DNA from: Rhodospirillales bacterium
GTDB lineage: Bacteria; Pseudomonadota; Alphaproteobacteria; Rhodospirillales_A; JACZKS01
Direction: 5' to 3'
DNA: 52,143 nt
Assembly (NCBI GenBank): GCA_018648445.1
Contig: JABGRG010000013.1
Coordinates: 1 to 52,143, forward strand
The notes below the pieces were generated by a model. The model saw only the letters and a program-made list of their open reading frames with translations, did no database searches and was not told the DNA's origin. Position numbers and translations under genes: made by a program. This document shows positions 34,398-43,558 of this stretch, piece by piece. The first letter of the stretch is position 1. The number at the start of each line of letters is the position of its first letter.

Positions 34398-35969
34398 ATG
34401 AGCATTTACGGCGCGTTCTCTCCGAGCATGTTCGGAATGAGGAGCCAAAGCCACGCGATGAATACCATCGGCATTAATCTCGCCAACGCCAATACCGGCG
34501 GCTACCGGGCAAAGGAAACCCGGTTCGCGAGTCTTGTCAGTGAATCGCTGTATCACGAATCCGATCTGGGCGGCCCCCGCCCGGTCGATGTTCAGCACGT
34601 CGACAGACAGGGCGTAATCGCGGCGAGCCCCAGCGGGTCGGATCTGGCCATCAGTGGTAGCGGGTTTTTCGCGCTTTCCGAGAAATTCGATCTGTCGGGA
34701 AAAATGCTCTACGGCCGCGACGGAACGTTCCATATGGAAACCGTCAGCGATGTCACCGCCACCGCCGACGACGGCAGCACGATTACGGTCAGGGACGGCT
34801 ACCTGGCCGACAAAAACGGCTATTTCGTTCTCGGCTGGCCCGTCGACGCCACAGGAAATTTCCCCACGTCCGGCGGGACGCTTCAACCTCTCCGAATTGA
34901 CCCCTACGCCTTTGACTCCGACTTCACGGCAACTTCAACGACCCAATTTATCGCCAACCTGCCAGCCAACCTGACCCCGGGCACCAAGGAATCGTTTACC
35001 GTAAATATCGTGGATTCGGCTGGTTCTCGGCAACCTGTCACCATCAATTTCACCAAGACCTCGACCCAAAACCAGTGGGAAATGTCGGCCAACACCGTCG
35101 CCCAGGTCGATACGATCACCCTGGCCGGAACGCCCGAGGCCGGTGACACCTATACGGTTACCGTCAACGGCGTTACCGAAACCTATGTGGCTGCGGGAAC
35201 GGAACCCAACATCGACGCGATTCGCGACACCATGGTCGCGTCCATCAACGCAAATCCGATGATGGCGCCGACGATCACCGCGACCGCGGGAGCCAGCGGC
35301 GAGATCAAAATCACCGCAGACGCGCCCGGAACCGCCTTCACATCGGCGACGACAGCGGTCGACGGCGGGGTAAACCCCGACAACACGGCCGCCACCGCCA
35401 CTACCACGGCCAACGTATCGGGGACTCCCACCAACGTTCCGGCGACGCTGACTTTCGATTCAAATGGCCAGATTGTGACACCGGCGTCGGTCACCTTAAC
35501 GTCCTCGTTCACCGGAGGATCGACCTCCAGCTTCACGGTCGACGTGAGCGAACTAACGCAGTTCGCCGGAGATTTTGTCCGGCACGGATTCTACGAGGAC
35601 GGGAACTCCACCGCGCGAATGGAGAGCTTTGAATACGATTCCACCGGCCGGGTCATTGGCACCTTTGACGACAATACCCAACGGGCGCTTTACAAAATTC
35701 CGTTGGCCGTTTTCGCCAACGCCAACGGTCTTGAGGAACGCAACGGCAATACCTACCTCGTCACCGAACAATCCGGAACGGCGGACATCGTCGCGGCCGG
35801 AAGCGGGGGTTCCGGATGGTACCAGCCGTCGGCGCGCGAACTATCAAACGTCGATATCGGTGCCGAATTCACGACGATGATCCTGGCCCAGCATATCTAC
35901 AATTCCTCGGCCACCGCGTTTCGCACCGTTGACGAAATGACTGAGGTGGCGCGGGACCTTAAACGCTAG
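34398..35969 (+). CDS. flgE: Flagellar hook protein FlgE
   Basis: FlgE forms the flexible hook. The 523-aa protein starts MSIYGAFSPSMFGMRSQSHA with the rod/hook signature INLANANTGGYRAKETRF. The middle GSGFFALSEKF motif, a large variable surface domain (about 190-400) and the C-terminal SNVDIGAEFTTMILAQHIYNSSATAF follow. ATG 34398 is chosen over 34392 because GGAG is 8 bases upstream rather than 2. The variable domain contains a Thr/Ala-rich VTVNGVTETYVAAGTEPNID module. flgD (hook cap) is not nearby. It forms its own transcription unit, closed by a hairpin. Confidence 0.93.
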   Translation: MSIYGAFSPSMFGMRSQSHAMNTIGINLANANTGGYRAKETRFASLVSESLYHESDLGGPRPVDVQHVDRQGVIAASPSGSDLAISGSGFFALSEKFDLSGKMLYGRDGTFHMETVSDVTATADDGSTITVRDGYLADKNGYFVLGWPVDATGNFPTSGGTLQPLRIDPYAFDSDFTATSTTQFIANLPANLTPGTKESFTVNIVDSAGSRQPVTINFTKTSTQNQWEMSANTVAQVDTITLAGTPEAGDTYTVTVNGVTETYVAAGTEPNIDAIRDTMVASINANPMMAPTITATAGASGEIKITADAPGTAFTSATTAVDGGVNPDNTAATATTTANVSGTPTNVPATLTFDSNGQIVTPASVTLTSSFTGGSTSSFTVDVSELTQFAGDFVRHGFYEDGNSTARMESFEYDSTGRVIGTFDDNTQRALYKIPLAVFANANGLEERNGNTYLVTEQSGTADIVAAGSGGSGWYQPSARELSNVDIGAEFTTMILAQHIYNSSATAFRTVDEMTEVARDLKR

Positions 35970-36015
35970 AGGTCTGCCGGAACCCGGCAATTTTTTCCAC
36001 ATCACCCAAACCAGC

Positions 36016-36058
36016 GCGGCAGCACTCGGCAAGACCCGGTGCCGCCGCTTAGTTTTCT
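36016..36058 (+). terminator. Terminator after flgE
   Basis: GCGGCAGCAC (36016-36025) pairs with GTGCCGCCGC (36039-36048) with one mismatch. A T-rich stretch (TTAGTTTTCTT) follows, about 50 bases after the flgE stop and before the flgI promoter. Confidence 0.65.
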
Positions 36059-36111
36059 TAATAATAGAATTTTTTATCTTTTAATATCAATGCTCTACCT
36101 AACCATTCCGG

Positions 36112-36128
36112 CTGGCATGATTTTCGCA
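36112..36128 (+). promoter_or_regulatory. Sigma-54 -24/-12 promoter of flgI operon
   Basis: CTGGCATGATTTTCGCA has GG at 36114-36115 and GC at 36126-36127 with the required 10-nt gap. The expected start near 36139 gives a leader of about 53 bases to the preferred flgI ATG, similar to flgF and flgE. Confidence 0.78.
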
Positions 36129-36191
36129 TGTATCAGTTCGCCGTTAACCGGCACCACTGGGATGAATTGGGACAACGGTTTGAGACGAAAG

Positions 36192-37361
36192 ATGAAAATG
36201 ACAGCATCCAACCTTTTCCGGTCCGTTTCGTCCGTAACCCGCGCGGGGGCGCGTCGTTGCGCCGCAGCCCTCGTCGGCCTCGCTATACTGGCCATGGCCA
36301 CCTCGGCGGCCCACGGATCGTCGCGCATCAAGGACATCGTTACTTTCGAAGGCATCCGCGACAACCCGTTGGTCGGCTACGGACTGGTCGTCGGTCTTAA
36401 CGGTACCGGCGATGAACTGGCGGACGGCCATTTCACCAAGCAAAGCCTCCAGGCCATGCTCAATCGCCTAGGCGTAAAGCCCACCGACACCGGCTTGGAT
36501 TCAGACAACGTCGCCGCCGTCATGGTTACCGCGAACTTTCCCGGTTTCGCCCGTCAGGGCATGCGCATCGACGTAACCGTCAGCGCACTGGGGGATGCGG
36601 ATAGTCTGCTTGGTGGCACCCTTTTGGTTACTCCCCTGCTCGGCGCCGACGGTGAAGTTTACGCGGTGGCGCAGGGTCAGTTGGCCGTGGGCGGGTTCAC
36701 CGCCGGTGGCGACGCCGAAACCGTCACCAAGGGCGTACCAACCAGCGCCAGGATCGCCAACGGGGCGATCGTCGAACGCGAAATCGAGTTTGATCTAGCC
36801 CGGATGAAGTCGGTCGAACTGACCCTTCGCAATCCCGATTTTACAACGGCGCGGCGGATATCCCAGGCAATAAATGCTTTTTTGGGGACTGCCTCGGCGC
36901 GGCCCAGCGATCCGACGACCGTTAACGTTAAGGTGCCGCAGCACTACGGCGGCCAGGTCGTCAATCTGCTAACCGACATCGAACAGCTTCGCATCGAACC
37001 CGACCAGCAGGCCCGCGTCATCATCGATGAACAATCGGGCATCATCGTCATGGGCGAGAACGTGCGCATCAGCACCGTCGCCATAGCCCAGGGCAGCCTG
37101 ACCATCCGTGTTACCGAAACCGATCAGGTTTCCCAACCCGGTCCCTTCGCCGAGGTCGGCACCACGACGACGGTGGATCGCACCGATGTCGCCGTGGACG
37201 AAGGCGAGGAGAACCAACTCGCTGTTCTTGAACCCGGCATCACCCTGCAGGAGCTGGTTAACGGGTTGAACGCCATGGGAATCGGCCCGCGCGACATGAT
37301 CACAATCTTACAGGCGATCAAGTCCGCAGGCGCCCTGCAAGCCAAGATCGAGGTGATGTGA
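36192..37361 (+). CDS. flgI: P-ring protein FlgI
   Basis: FlgI forms the periplasmic bushing in the peptidoglycan layer. The 389-aa precursor has a signal peptide (about 18-42, AGARRCAAALVGLAILAMATSAAHG). The mature start SRIKDIVTFEGIRDNPLVGYGLVVGLNGTGD is highly conserved, as is the C-terminus ITLQELVNGLNAMGIGPRDMITILQAIKSAGALQAKIEVM. In-frame starts before 36139 lie upstream of the promoter start and are rejected. ATG 36192 fits the leader length, with 36162 and 36198 as alternatives. Its TGA overlaps the flgJ ATG (TGATG). Confidence 0.93.
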   Translation: MKMTASNLFRSVSSVTRAGARRCAAALVGLAILAMATSAAHGSSRIKDIVTFEGIRDNPLVGYGLVVGLNGTGDELADGHFTKQSLQAMLNRLGVKPTDTGLDSDNVAAVMVTANFPGFARQGMRIDVTVSALGDADSLLGGTLLVTPLLGADGEVYAVAQGQLAVGGFTAGGDAETVTKGVPTSARIANGAIVEREIEFDLARMKSVELTLRNPDFTTARRISQAINAFLGTASARPSDPTTVNVKVPQHYGGQVVNLLTDIEQLRIEPDQQARVIIDEQSGIIVMGENVRISTVAIAQGSLTIRVTETDQVSQPGPFAEVGTTTTVDRTDVAVDEGEENQLAVLEPGITLQELVNGLNAMGIGPRDMITILQAIKSAGALQAKIEVM

Positions 37362-37678
37362 TGACCGATACGCTCATGGCGATGGACGGTCAGACCGCGA
37401 TGGCTGCAAGCCGTCAAGCACCGAAAATTCGGCCCGGATCTGACATGACTCACGCCCGCGAAACGGCGCAGGATTTCGAAGCATTCTTTCTGGGGCAGAT
37501 GCTGCAGCCGATGTTCGCCGAAATGGATTCAGACGGTCCCTTCGGTGGCGGGCAGGCGGAACAGATGTGGCGTTCCCTGCAGGTGGACGAATTCGGCAAG
37601 GCTTTCGCGCGGGCCGGCGGCGTCGGCATCGCCGACATGGTCATGAACGAGATTATCAAGATGCAGGAGGTCCGATAG
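37361..37678 (+). CDS. flgJ: Rod-binding protein, FlgJ N-terminal type
   Basis: This 105-aa protein contains only the rod-binding/capping domain, with the signature DFEAFFLGQMLQPMFAEMDSDGPFGGGQAEQMWRSLQVDEFGKAFARAGGVGIADMV (residues about 35-95). The muramidase half of enteric FlgJ is absent, as is common in alphaproteobacteria, so a separate enzyme must open the wall. ATG 37361 is preceded by GAGGTGAT and overlaps the flgI stop. The flgN-like gene starts 2 bp downstream. Confidence 0.88.
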   Translation: MTDTLMAMDGQTAMAASRQAPKIRPGSDMTHARETAQDFEAFFLGQMLQPMFAEMDSDGPFGGGQAEQMWRSLQVDEFGKAFARAGGVGIADMVMNEIIKMQEVR

Positions 37679-37680
37679 TC

Positions 37681-38130
37681 ATGGACGCCTCAAAACGGAT
37701 CAGCGATCTGATCATCATAAGCAAACGCCTTGCCGAACTTCTGATTCAGGAGAACACCGCGCTTCGCGATCACCGGACCGGCGACGTCCAAGCTCTTATC
37801 AACGAAAAAGACGAAACCAGCCGGGTCTATGAAAGCCGCATCGTCGGCTTGTCCGAGCACGCGACGGATGAAGACATTGCAGAGGTTGACGAAATTCTTA
37901 TGGATCAGCTTCGCTTTCTCAGCAAGGAAATCCAAGCGCTAAGCGAAGAAAACGCGATGAGGTTACAGGTTGCCATGGAGGCAAACCGTCGGGTCCTTCA
38001 CGAGGTCACCGAGGCTGTCAAAGCCAATACCCCCGGCCCCGGAACCTATTCCAATTCGGGCGTGGTGAGCAAAGGACCAAGCCAGGCAGCACCAGGGAAT
38101 ATCCCGATCTCGTTGGACAAATTGCTTTAG
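37681..38130 (+). CDS. flgN: FlgN-like export chaperone for hook-associated proteins
   Basis: This 149-aa protein is predominantly helical. Heptad-like Leu/Ile patterns run through SDLIIISKRLAELLIQENTALRDHRTGDVQALINEKDETSRVYE (about 6-50) and the second helix (about 80-120), and the C-terminal tail is disordered. This resembles FlgN/FliT-type chaperones, and the gene sits between flgJ and flgK, the usual place for the FlgK/FlgL chaperone. GGAGG lies 12 bases before ATG 37681. The sequence family is loose, so the call rests partly on position. Confidence 0.78.
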   Translation: MDASKRISDLIIISKRLAELLIQENTALRDHRTGDVQALINEKDETSRVYESRIVGLSEHATDEDIAEVDEILMDQLRFLSKEIQALSEENAMRLQVAMEANRRVLHEVTEAVKANTPGPGTYSNSGVVSKGPSQAAPGNIPISLDKLL

Positions 38131-38151
38131 ATTTAGTTGAAAGGGCTCACC

Positions 38152-40395
38152 ATGGCCGGCACCATCACAATGGCCCTTCGTACCGCCCAAAGCGGTCTTC
38201 TGGTCAACCAGGCAGCCCTCGACACGGTGGCAAACAATATCGCCAACGTCAATTCGCCGGGCTACTCGCGCAAGATCGTCAATCTTGAACAGCGTGTCGT
38301 TAGCGGTGTCGGCGCTGGCGTTCAGTTGGCCGATGTCACACGTGCCGTCGATGAAGGTCTGGTCAAGAGCCTGCGTCTGCAACTGGCCAAAGTAAGCACG
38401 CTTGACGCCAAGACGAATTACTACGCACGCCTTCAGGATCTGTTCGGCACACCTTCCGAGAACCAGTCGCTGAGCCATATCCTGGCGGAATTCACAACGG
38501 CCCTTGAAACGTTGGCCGTTTCTCCGAACCAGACTCTGGAGCAGAGCGAGCTGGTTCGCCAGGCTCAGAACATAACTCTCAAATTCCAACAGATGAGCCA
38601 AACCATCCAGGATTTGCGGGTTCAGGCCGATGGGGCCATTGCAGAGAAGGTGGATCGCGTAAACAGATTGACCGCCCAGATCGCGGATTTGAACGATAAG
38701 ATCATTCGCAATCAGACAGTGACCGCCGACGTCACCGATCTTAGGGATCAGCGTGATCAGTCCCTCGACGAATTGTCCAAAATCCTCGACGTTCGCTACT
38801 TTTACCGCAGCGACGGTGACGTGATTGTTTTCACGTCCTCCGGACGGACCCTTGTCGACAACGTCGCCTCCAGCCTTAGTCATTCCGCCGCAAGTTCAAT
38901 GACGCCCTCGACGACCCACGCCGAGGGCGACATAGGAGCCCTCTATCTGGGAACCGCCATTTCGGCAAACGACATCACAAACGAGATCGCCGACGGCGAA
39001 TTCAAGGGCCTGATCGAAATGCGCGACCAGATCCTGCCCGATCTGCAAAGCCAAATCGATTCACTCGCCGCCAATCTGCGCGATTCCTTCAACCAGATCC
39101 ATAACCGCGGAATTCCGTTCCCTGGGTTGCAATCCATGAATGGCACCCGGCATTTTCTGGACACGACGGACGCGGCCAACAATACGGACACTCAAACAAT
39201 CACGCTAGATCCCACCAATAGCGTCGATGACGTCACCATCGCCCTGTTCGATAGCACCGGCAACCAATCGGCCGTGACAACGCTAAACACCATCATGCAA
39301 AGCGCCACCTACGGCACCGGCGCCCAAGCCTCGCGTGGCCCGTGGTCCATCGCCGAAGTTGCGGCAACCGTCGAGGACTGGTTGCAGGCCAGCGGCACCG
39401 CTGCGGCGACGGTTTCCATCGACAACGAAGGCGAATTCAATATCGAGCTGAATTCAACCAGCCTCTATCTGGCCTTCCGTGACGAGGCCGCCAGCGCAAA
39501 TGGAAGCACGGCCGCCGATGCAGAGATCGGTTTTGATGCCGACGGCGATGGAACCGTGGATGAAACGGTAAGCGGATTTTCCAACTTCTTCGGACTCAAC
39601 GATTTCTTCGTTGATGGGATGTCGCGAAACATGCACGAATCGGACGTCATGGCTGCCGGATTTACGGCTTCGGCTACGACGCTTCGGTTCGTCGACGGCA
39701 CCTCTACCCTGCCCCTCTCAGCCGGCGCCGACGTGACACTTGCCATTACGGCCGGCAGCACGCTTACTGAAATCGCCACATCCATCACCAACGGTGTCGC
39801 CAACGTCACCGCATCCGTTATTCCAGACGGCGCGGGTTTCCGGCTTCGAATTGCCCACGACAATGGCTCAGATCTTGAAGTCACCGCCACCACAGGAACG
39901 CTATTGACCACCATCGGCATGCATAGGACGGACTCCAGCGTGTCGACGGCCCTGGATGTGCGGGCGGATATTCTCAATTCGCCATCCAAGGTCTCAAGCG
40001 GCGCCATCCAATGGGATGCCGCTATTGGCGCTTCGGGTGAGTACCAAACGAGTCTTGGCGACGACACGACCGTTCAGGCTTTGGCCGAGCAGTTCGATGC
40101 CGCCATAACTTTCAAGACAGCGGGGGGAATTGGCGAGATTTCCACCTCTTTCAGCCAATACGGCGCAGCCATCGTTTCGCGAAACGCAAGCCTGGCGGAC
40201 ACCAATGAATCCCAATGGGTGATCGACGACACGTTGACCAGATCGCTTCAAAACAAGTCCGACACGTTTCGCGGCGTAAACCTGGATGAGGAAATGTCCA
40301 ACCTGATTCTTTTCGAACAGGCTTATGCGGCCGCAGCCCGGGTGGTCAGTGTCATTCAGAAAATGTTCGACGTCCTTGATCGGACCGTGGGTTAG
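38152..40395 (+). CDS. flgK: Flagellar hook-associated protein 1 FlgK
   Basis: FlgK is the first hook-filament junction protein. The 747-aa protein starts MAGTITMALRTAQSGLLVNQ, then LDTVANNIANVNSPGYSRK. The FlgK region QLADVTRAVDEGLVKSLRLQL and a long helical D1 follow. The C-terminal NLDEEMSNLILFEQAYAAAARVVSVIQKMFDVLD is diagnostic. It is longer than typical FlgK (about 550). The extra part is a variable domain around 400-610 that includes a flagellin-IN-like stretch (AGADVTLAITAGSTLTEIAT). AAAGGG precedes ATG 38152. Confidence 0.93.
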   Translation: MAGTITMALRTAQSGLLVNQAALDTVANNIANVNSPGYSRKIVNLEQRVVSGVGAGVQLADVTRAVDEGLVKSLRLQLAKVSTLDAKTNYYARLQDLFGTPSENQSLSHILAEFTTALETLAVSPNQTLEQSELVRQAQNITLKFQQMSQTIQDLRVQADGAIAEKVDRVNRLTAQIADLNDKIIRNQTVTADVTDLRDQRDQSLDELSKILDVRYFYRSDGDVIVFTSSGRTLVDNVASSLSHSAASSMTPSTTHAEGDIGALYLGTAISANDITNEIADGEFKGLIEMRDQILPDLQSQIDSLAANLRDSFNQIHNRGIPFPGLQSMNGTRHFLDTTDAANNTDTQTITLDPTNSVDDVTIALFDSTGNQSAVTTLNTIMQSATYGTGAQASRGPWSIAEVAATVEDWLQASGTAAATVSIDNEGEFNIELNSTSLYLAFRDEAASANGSTAADAEIGFDADGDGTVDETVSGFSNFFGLNDFFVDGMSRNMHESDVMAAGFTASATTLRFVDGTSTLPLSAGADVTLAITAGSTLTEIATSITNGVANVTASVIPDGAGFRLRIAHDNGSDLEVTATTGTLLTTIGMHRTDSSVSTALDVRADILNSPSKVSSGAIQWDAAIGASGEYQTSLGDDTTVQALAEQFDAAITFKTAGGIGEISTSFSQYGAAIVSRNASLADTNESQWVIDDTLTRSLQNKSDTFRGVNLDEEMSNLILFEQAYAAAARVVSVIQKMFDVLDRTVG

Positions 40396-40406
40396 GGAGA
40401 ATTTCC

Positions 40407-41957
40407 ATGTCGCGTATCGCCGATCTCGCCGCCAGCAACGCCCTTATCGGGTACATTCTCAATACCCAATCGCGACTTCACGACCTGGAAACCCAGGTTT
40501 CGACCGAGAAGAAGTCGCAGACCTACAGCGGCATCGCCAATGAATCCCAACATCTTATCAACATCGAAAATACCAACGATTTGTTGGCGCAATATGTCCG
40601 CAACAACGAGATCATGGATCTTCGCCTCGAAGTCGCCGAAGCCTCCATTACCGGCCTCGAAAAAACCGTCAAGGACTTCCAGGACGTGCTTCTTACGTTC
40701 AAGCAGGCCGATGATTTTTCGGAACAAAGCGTCAAGGATATTCAGGACTGGGCATTTCAGACGCTCAAGACGGTGGAAAGCTATTTGAATACCGAAGCCG
40801 ATGGACGCTTTTTGCTTTCCGGCGCCCGGGTCACCACCCAGCCGGCCGACCTCGGATTGACGACCCTTGCCGCTTTCCAAACCGAATACGACGGCGCGAC
40901 CGTAACCTTCCCGACCACCCGCGACGCCCATTTGTCGGATTTTTCGATTTCCCAGGATGGTGCGGCAACGCCACTTACCGACTGGCTAATTTTCGAACGA
41001 GACGCCGGAGCGGGCGTCAGCCGGATTACCGCGACGACCGGCCAATTCGCCAACATCGACGCCGGAGCGAAGTTTACCGTTTCGGGAACCGCATCGAATG
41101 ACGGCACCTATACGGTTCAATCCGTCGGCGGAGGCGGAACGACGATGGACCTCGTAACCGAAATGTTGACCGATGAAGCCAACGAAGCCGCAGCGACCCT
41201 CACGAAAATTGACGGGACGGTCCTGAACAGCGTCGAGTTGACCGATCTGAGCTTCGTTCGCGCGACCGACACCATCACCGCAGGCACAGTAGGATCACTG
41301 GCCGGGATCGGCGTGGGTGAAGCGTTTACCATAGGTGGAACAACCAGCAACAACGGGACGTATACGGTCGTTTCCAACGATGGGACCAATATTGTCGTTA
41401 AACCCAAGTACCTTACCGACGAAGGCGGCGTTGGCACCGAAGTTGACGGAACCTTGACCGCCACCTCGTACTACAAGGGCGACAAAACCACCATTTCACA
41501 TCGCGTCGATGATGATCGGAGCTTCAGTTACGACCTCACCGCGATTGATCCGGCCTTCGAAAAAGTCATTCGCGCCATATCCATCCTGGCGCAGGGCGAT
41601 TTCGGAACGGAAGGCGGGTTGGATCAAAACACGACGCGCGTCAACGACGTTATGGCCCTGTTGGACATCGGGCTCACGGCAACGGTCAGCGGCACCCCGC
41701 CGTACGGAACGGAATTGACCAGTAACGTGGAACAAATCCAGCGCGATCTTGCCTTTGATCGTGTTCTCATCAACCAGATGAACGATTCACATAAACAGCT
41801 CATTGGGTTTTTCGAGGCGGAGATCGCCGACACCGAGAACATTGATCGCCTGGAAGCCGTATCGCGGCTTCTGGATGACTCGCAGGCGTTGGAGGCGTCC
41901 TACCAGGCACTGGCGCGCATCCGCTCATTGAGTCTGCATAACTTCCTGCCGATTTAA
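40407..41957 (+). CDS. flgL: Flagellar hook-associated protein 3 FlgL, with expanded variable domain
   Basis: FlgL is the second junction protein between hook and filament. The 516-aa protein has the flagellin-like N-terminal helix (NTQSRLHDLETQVSTEKKSQTYSGIANESQHLINIEN) and C-terminal helix (VSRLLDDSQALEASYQALARIRSLSLHNFLPI). About 200 extra residues occupy the middle compared with enteric FlgL (about 317). They comprise two similar repeats containing GTASNDGTYTV and GTTSNNGTYTV near 227 and 310, separated by about 80 residues. GGGAGAA precedes the ATG. It closes the flgI operon; an acyltransferase follows 27 bp later. Confidence 0.9.
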   Translation: MSRIADLAASNALIGYILNTQSRLHDLETQVSTEKKSQTYSGIANESQHLINIENTNDLLAQYVRNNEIMDLRLEVAEASITGLEKTVKDFQDVLLTFKQADDFSEQSVKDIQDWAFQTLKTVESYLNTEADGRFLLSGARVTTQPADLGLTTLAAFQTEYDGATVTFPTTRDAHLSDFSISQDGAATPLTDWLIFERDAGAGVSRITATTGQFANIDAGAKFTVSGTASNDGTYTVQSVGGGGTTMDLVTEMLTDEANEAAATLTKIDGTVLNSVELTDLSFVRATDTITAGTVGSLAGIGVGEAFTIGGTTSNNGTYTVVSNDGTNIVVKPKYLTDEGGVGTEVDGTLTATSYYKGDKTTISHRVDDDRSFSYDLTAIDPAFEKVIRAISILAQGDFGTEGGLDQNTTRVNDVMALLDIGLTATVSGTPPYGTELTSNVEQIQRDLAFDRVLINQMNDSHKQLIGFFEAEIADTENIDRLEAVSRLLDDSQALEASYQALARIRSLSLHNFLPI

Positions 41958-41984
41958 GGAAAATTGGCTAGGTAGGACGGCCAA

Positions 41985-42971
41985 ATGGGACGATTTGAAT
42001 TTATCGATCATGGCGCGGCTTCCGAAGTTTATACGGAAATGGCCGCGCACGAGGTCTTTTCGGGCGGCAAGGATCATCCGGTTTACGGCAATGTGGGCCG
42101 GAACTACTACGCCATCGCGCTTGGAGAAGCCTCACTTGATTTGGCTTTCGTCGTCACCGATAACGGCGGACCGGTTCTGTTGGTTCAATGCGCCCTGCGC
42201 GACACCGAACTTTCGCATTTCGGCTTTCCCATACGCTTCAATTTTGCCGCCGGTCTACCGCCGACCGCCCAACGCAAGAGCCTGAATGCGGCGTTTGAAA
42301 AGATCGGGCAAATCGCCGCCGAGCACAGCGCGACGGAAGCCTTCCTGTCCGCCGGTCCGCCGACGGGATCGCTGGGTCTGATTGACAAGGCGTGTCTGGA
42401 CCGGGATGGAAAACCGGGCCTGCGAATTCGCGCCGAAGCGGATCTGGAATTGTCCGGGGAGGAACTGAAAAGCGACCTTCGAAGCAGCTATAAATCGCTG
42501 ATCAACTGGGGCCGGGACAATATCCGCCTTGAATACGTCAACGCGGCCAATCCGGATCGCCTATTGCTCGAAAAATTAAGCGATTTTCATGCGCAAACCG
42601 CCGGGCGCATCGTTCACGCCCAACCCACATGGGACGAACTGTTCCGGCAAATCAGCATCGGCCACGGCGAAATCAGCATGGGTTTTGCGCAAGACGGTGA
42701 ATTGGTCGCAGGCACGATGGTCATCGACGAAGGGCCGACCGCTCTATATTTTCTGGCCGTCTATGATCGCGAAAGGTTTGAAAAGCCCATCGGCCACTGG
42801 CCGCTATTCGATGCGATGGTGCGCGCCAAGAACCGGGGGCTCCGCCGTTTCGATCTGGGCGAAGTCCATGCGCGCGGCACGGTCGAGCCCAAGGAATTCA
42901 ATATCGGATTCTTCAAGAAAGGGTTCACGTCGCGGCTGGTGACCGAGACTGTGTGGCGGGTTCCACTGTAA
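41985..42971 (+). CDS. FemAB/GNAT-like acyltransferase (BioF2-like domain)
   Basis: This 328-aa protein shows a divergent N-terminal GNAT half and a C-terminal acyltransferase core at about 165-325. The core reads SDLRSSYKSLINWGRDNIRLEY, FAQDGELVAGTMVIDEGPTALYFLAVYD, AMVRAKNRGLRRFDLGEVHARG and the final KEFNIGFFKKGFTSRLV. These segments fit the acetyltransf_6/FemAB-related family, which N-acylates amino sugars or peptidoglycan bridges. It lies directly behind flgL and faces the sugar genes, so N-acylation of a flagellar or surface amino sugar is a fair inference. The acyl donor is unknown. Confidence 0.75.
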   Translation: MGRFEFIDHGAASEVYTEMAAHEVFSGGKDHPVYGNVGRNYYAIALGEASLDLAFVVTDNGGPVLLVQCALRDTELSHFGFPIRFNFAAGLPPTAQRKSLNAAFEKIGQIAAEHSATEAFLSAGPPTGSLGLIDKACLDRDGKPGLRIRAEADLELSGEELKSDLRSSYKSLINWGRDNIRLEYVNAANPDRLLLEKLSDFHAQTAGRIVHAQPTWDELFRQISIGHGEISMGFAQDGELVAGTMVIDEGPTALYFLAVYDRERFEKPIGHWPLFDAMVRAKNRGLRRFDLGEVHARGTVEPKEFNIGFFKKGFTSRLVTETVWRVPL

Positions 42972-42972
42972 A

Positions 42973-43464
42973 TCAGTCAGCTGTCAGGGCCCTGAATTTT
43001 CCCATACAATCTTCTATCAGCTCCAGCCATTCGCGAGACACGTCAAGAAATTCGGCGATTTCGGGAAGCTGCCCGTCTTTCATAACCCGCCAGGTCATGT
43101 CGTTTCCGGACTTGAGCGCACTTGCGCCGTCGATCAACGCGGCGACACCGTCCAGATAATCTTCGCCGATTTGGCGCGCACCCACTTCGCGGGCCATGGC
43201 GCAAATATGATTGGTATCGATACGGCCATTCTTGAAGATCGTTCCGAATTTCACGCGGCCATGAGCGGAGTCCAACCAGTAAAGCACCATTGCCGAATCC
43301 GCCCGTTCGACGCTTAGTCCCACATCCGCGCATTGGTCGAAAAAGGCCGGCAAGCGTTGCGCCGAACGCCGGTCTTTTCGCGTCACGGCGTCAAAAAATT
43401 CCTGTTGCGTTATGGCAAGCCCGCCCGAAAACCACGGAGGTCTGCTCTTGCTGGCCTTGATCAT
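42973..43464 (-). CDS. Conserved-looking protein of unknown function
   Basis: This 163-aa protein starts MIKASKSRPPWFSGGLAITQ at ATG 43464. It has no signal peptide or membrane segment and two Cys residues. The body contains the mixed segments YWLDSAHGRVKFGTIFKNGR and DTNHICAMAREVGARQIGEDYLDGVAALI. No family is recognised. A longer frame to 43821 is open only because it runs antisense to the radical SAM gene. It converges with the acyltransferase (1 bp between stops) and diverges from the radical SAM gene. Coding-like composition and clean boundaries argue it is real. Confidence 0.65.
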   Translation of the reverse strand: MIKASKSRPPWFSGGLAITQQEFFDAVTRKDRRSAQRLPAFFDQCADVGLSVERADSAMVLYWLDSAHGRVKFGTIFKNGRIDTNHICAMAREVGARQIGEDYLDGVAALIDGASALKSGNDMTWRVMKDGQLPEIAEFLDVSREWLELIEDCMGKFRALTAD

Positions 43465-43558
43465 GGTTCGATTCGCCGATTCAGGTTTTCCTAACCATCT
43501 TGAATTACCCTGTCCCCGCCCACATCTACATCTTAGCATCAGCGCTTTGTTGCGCTTG

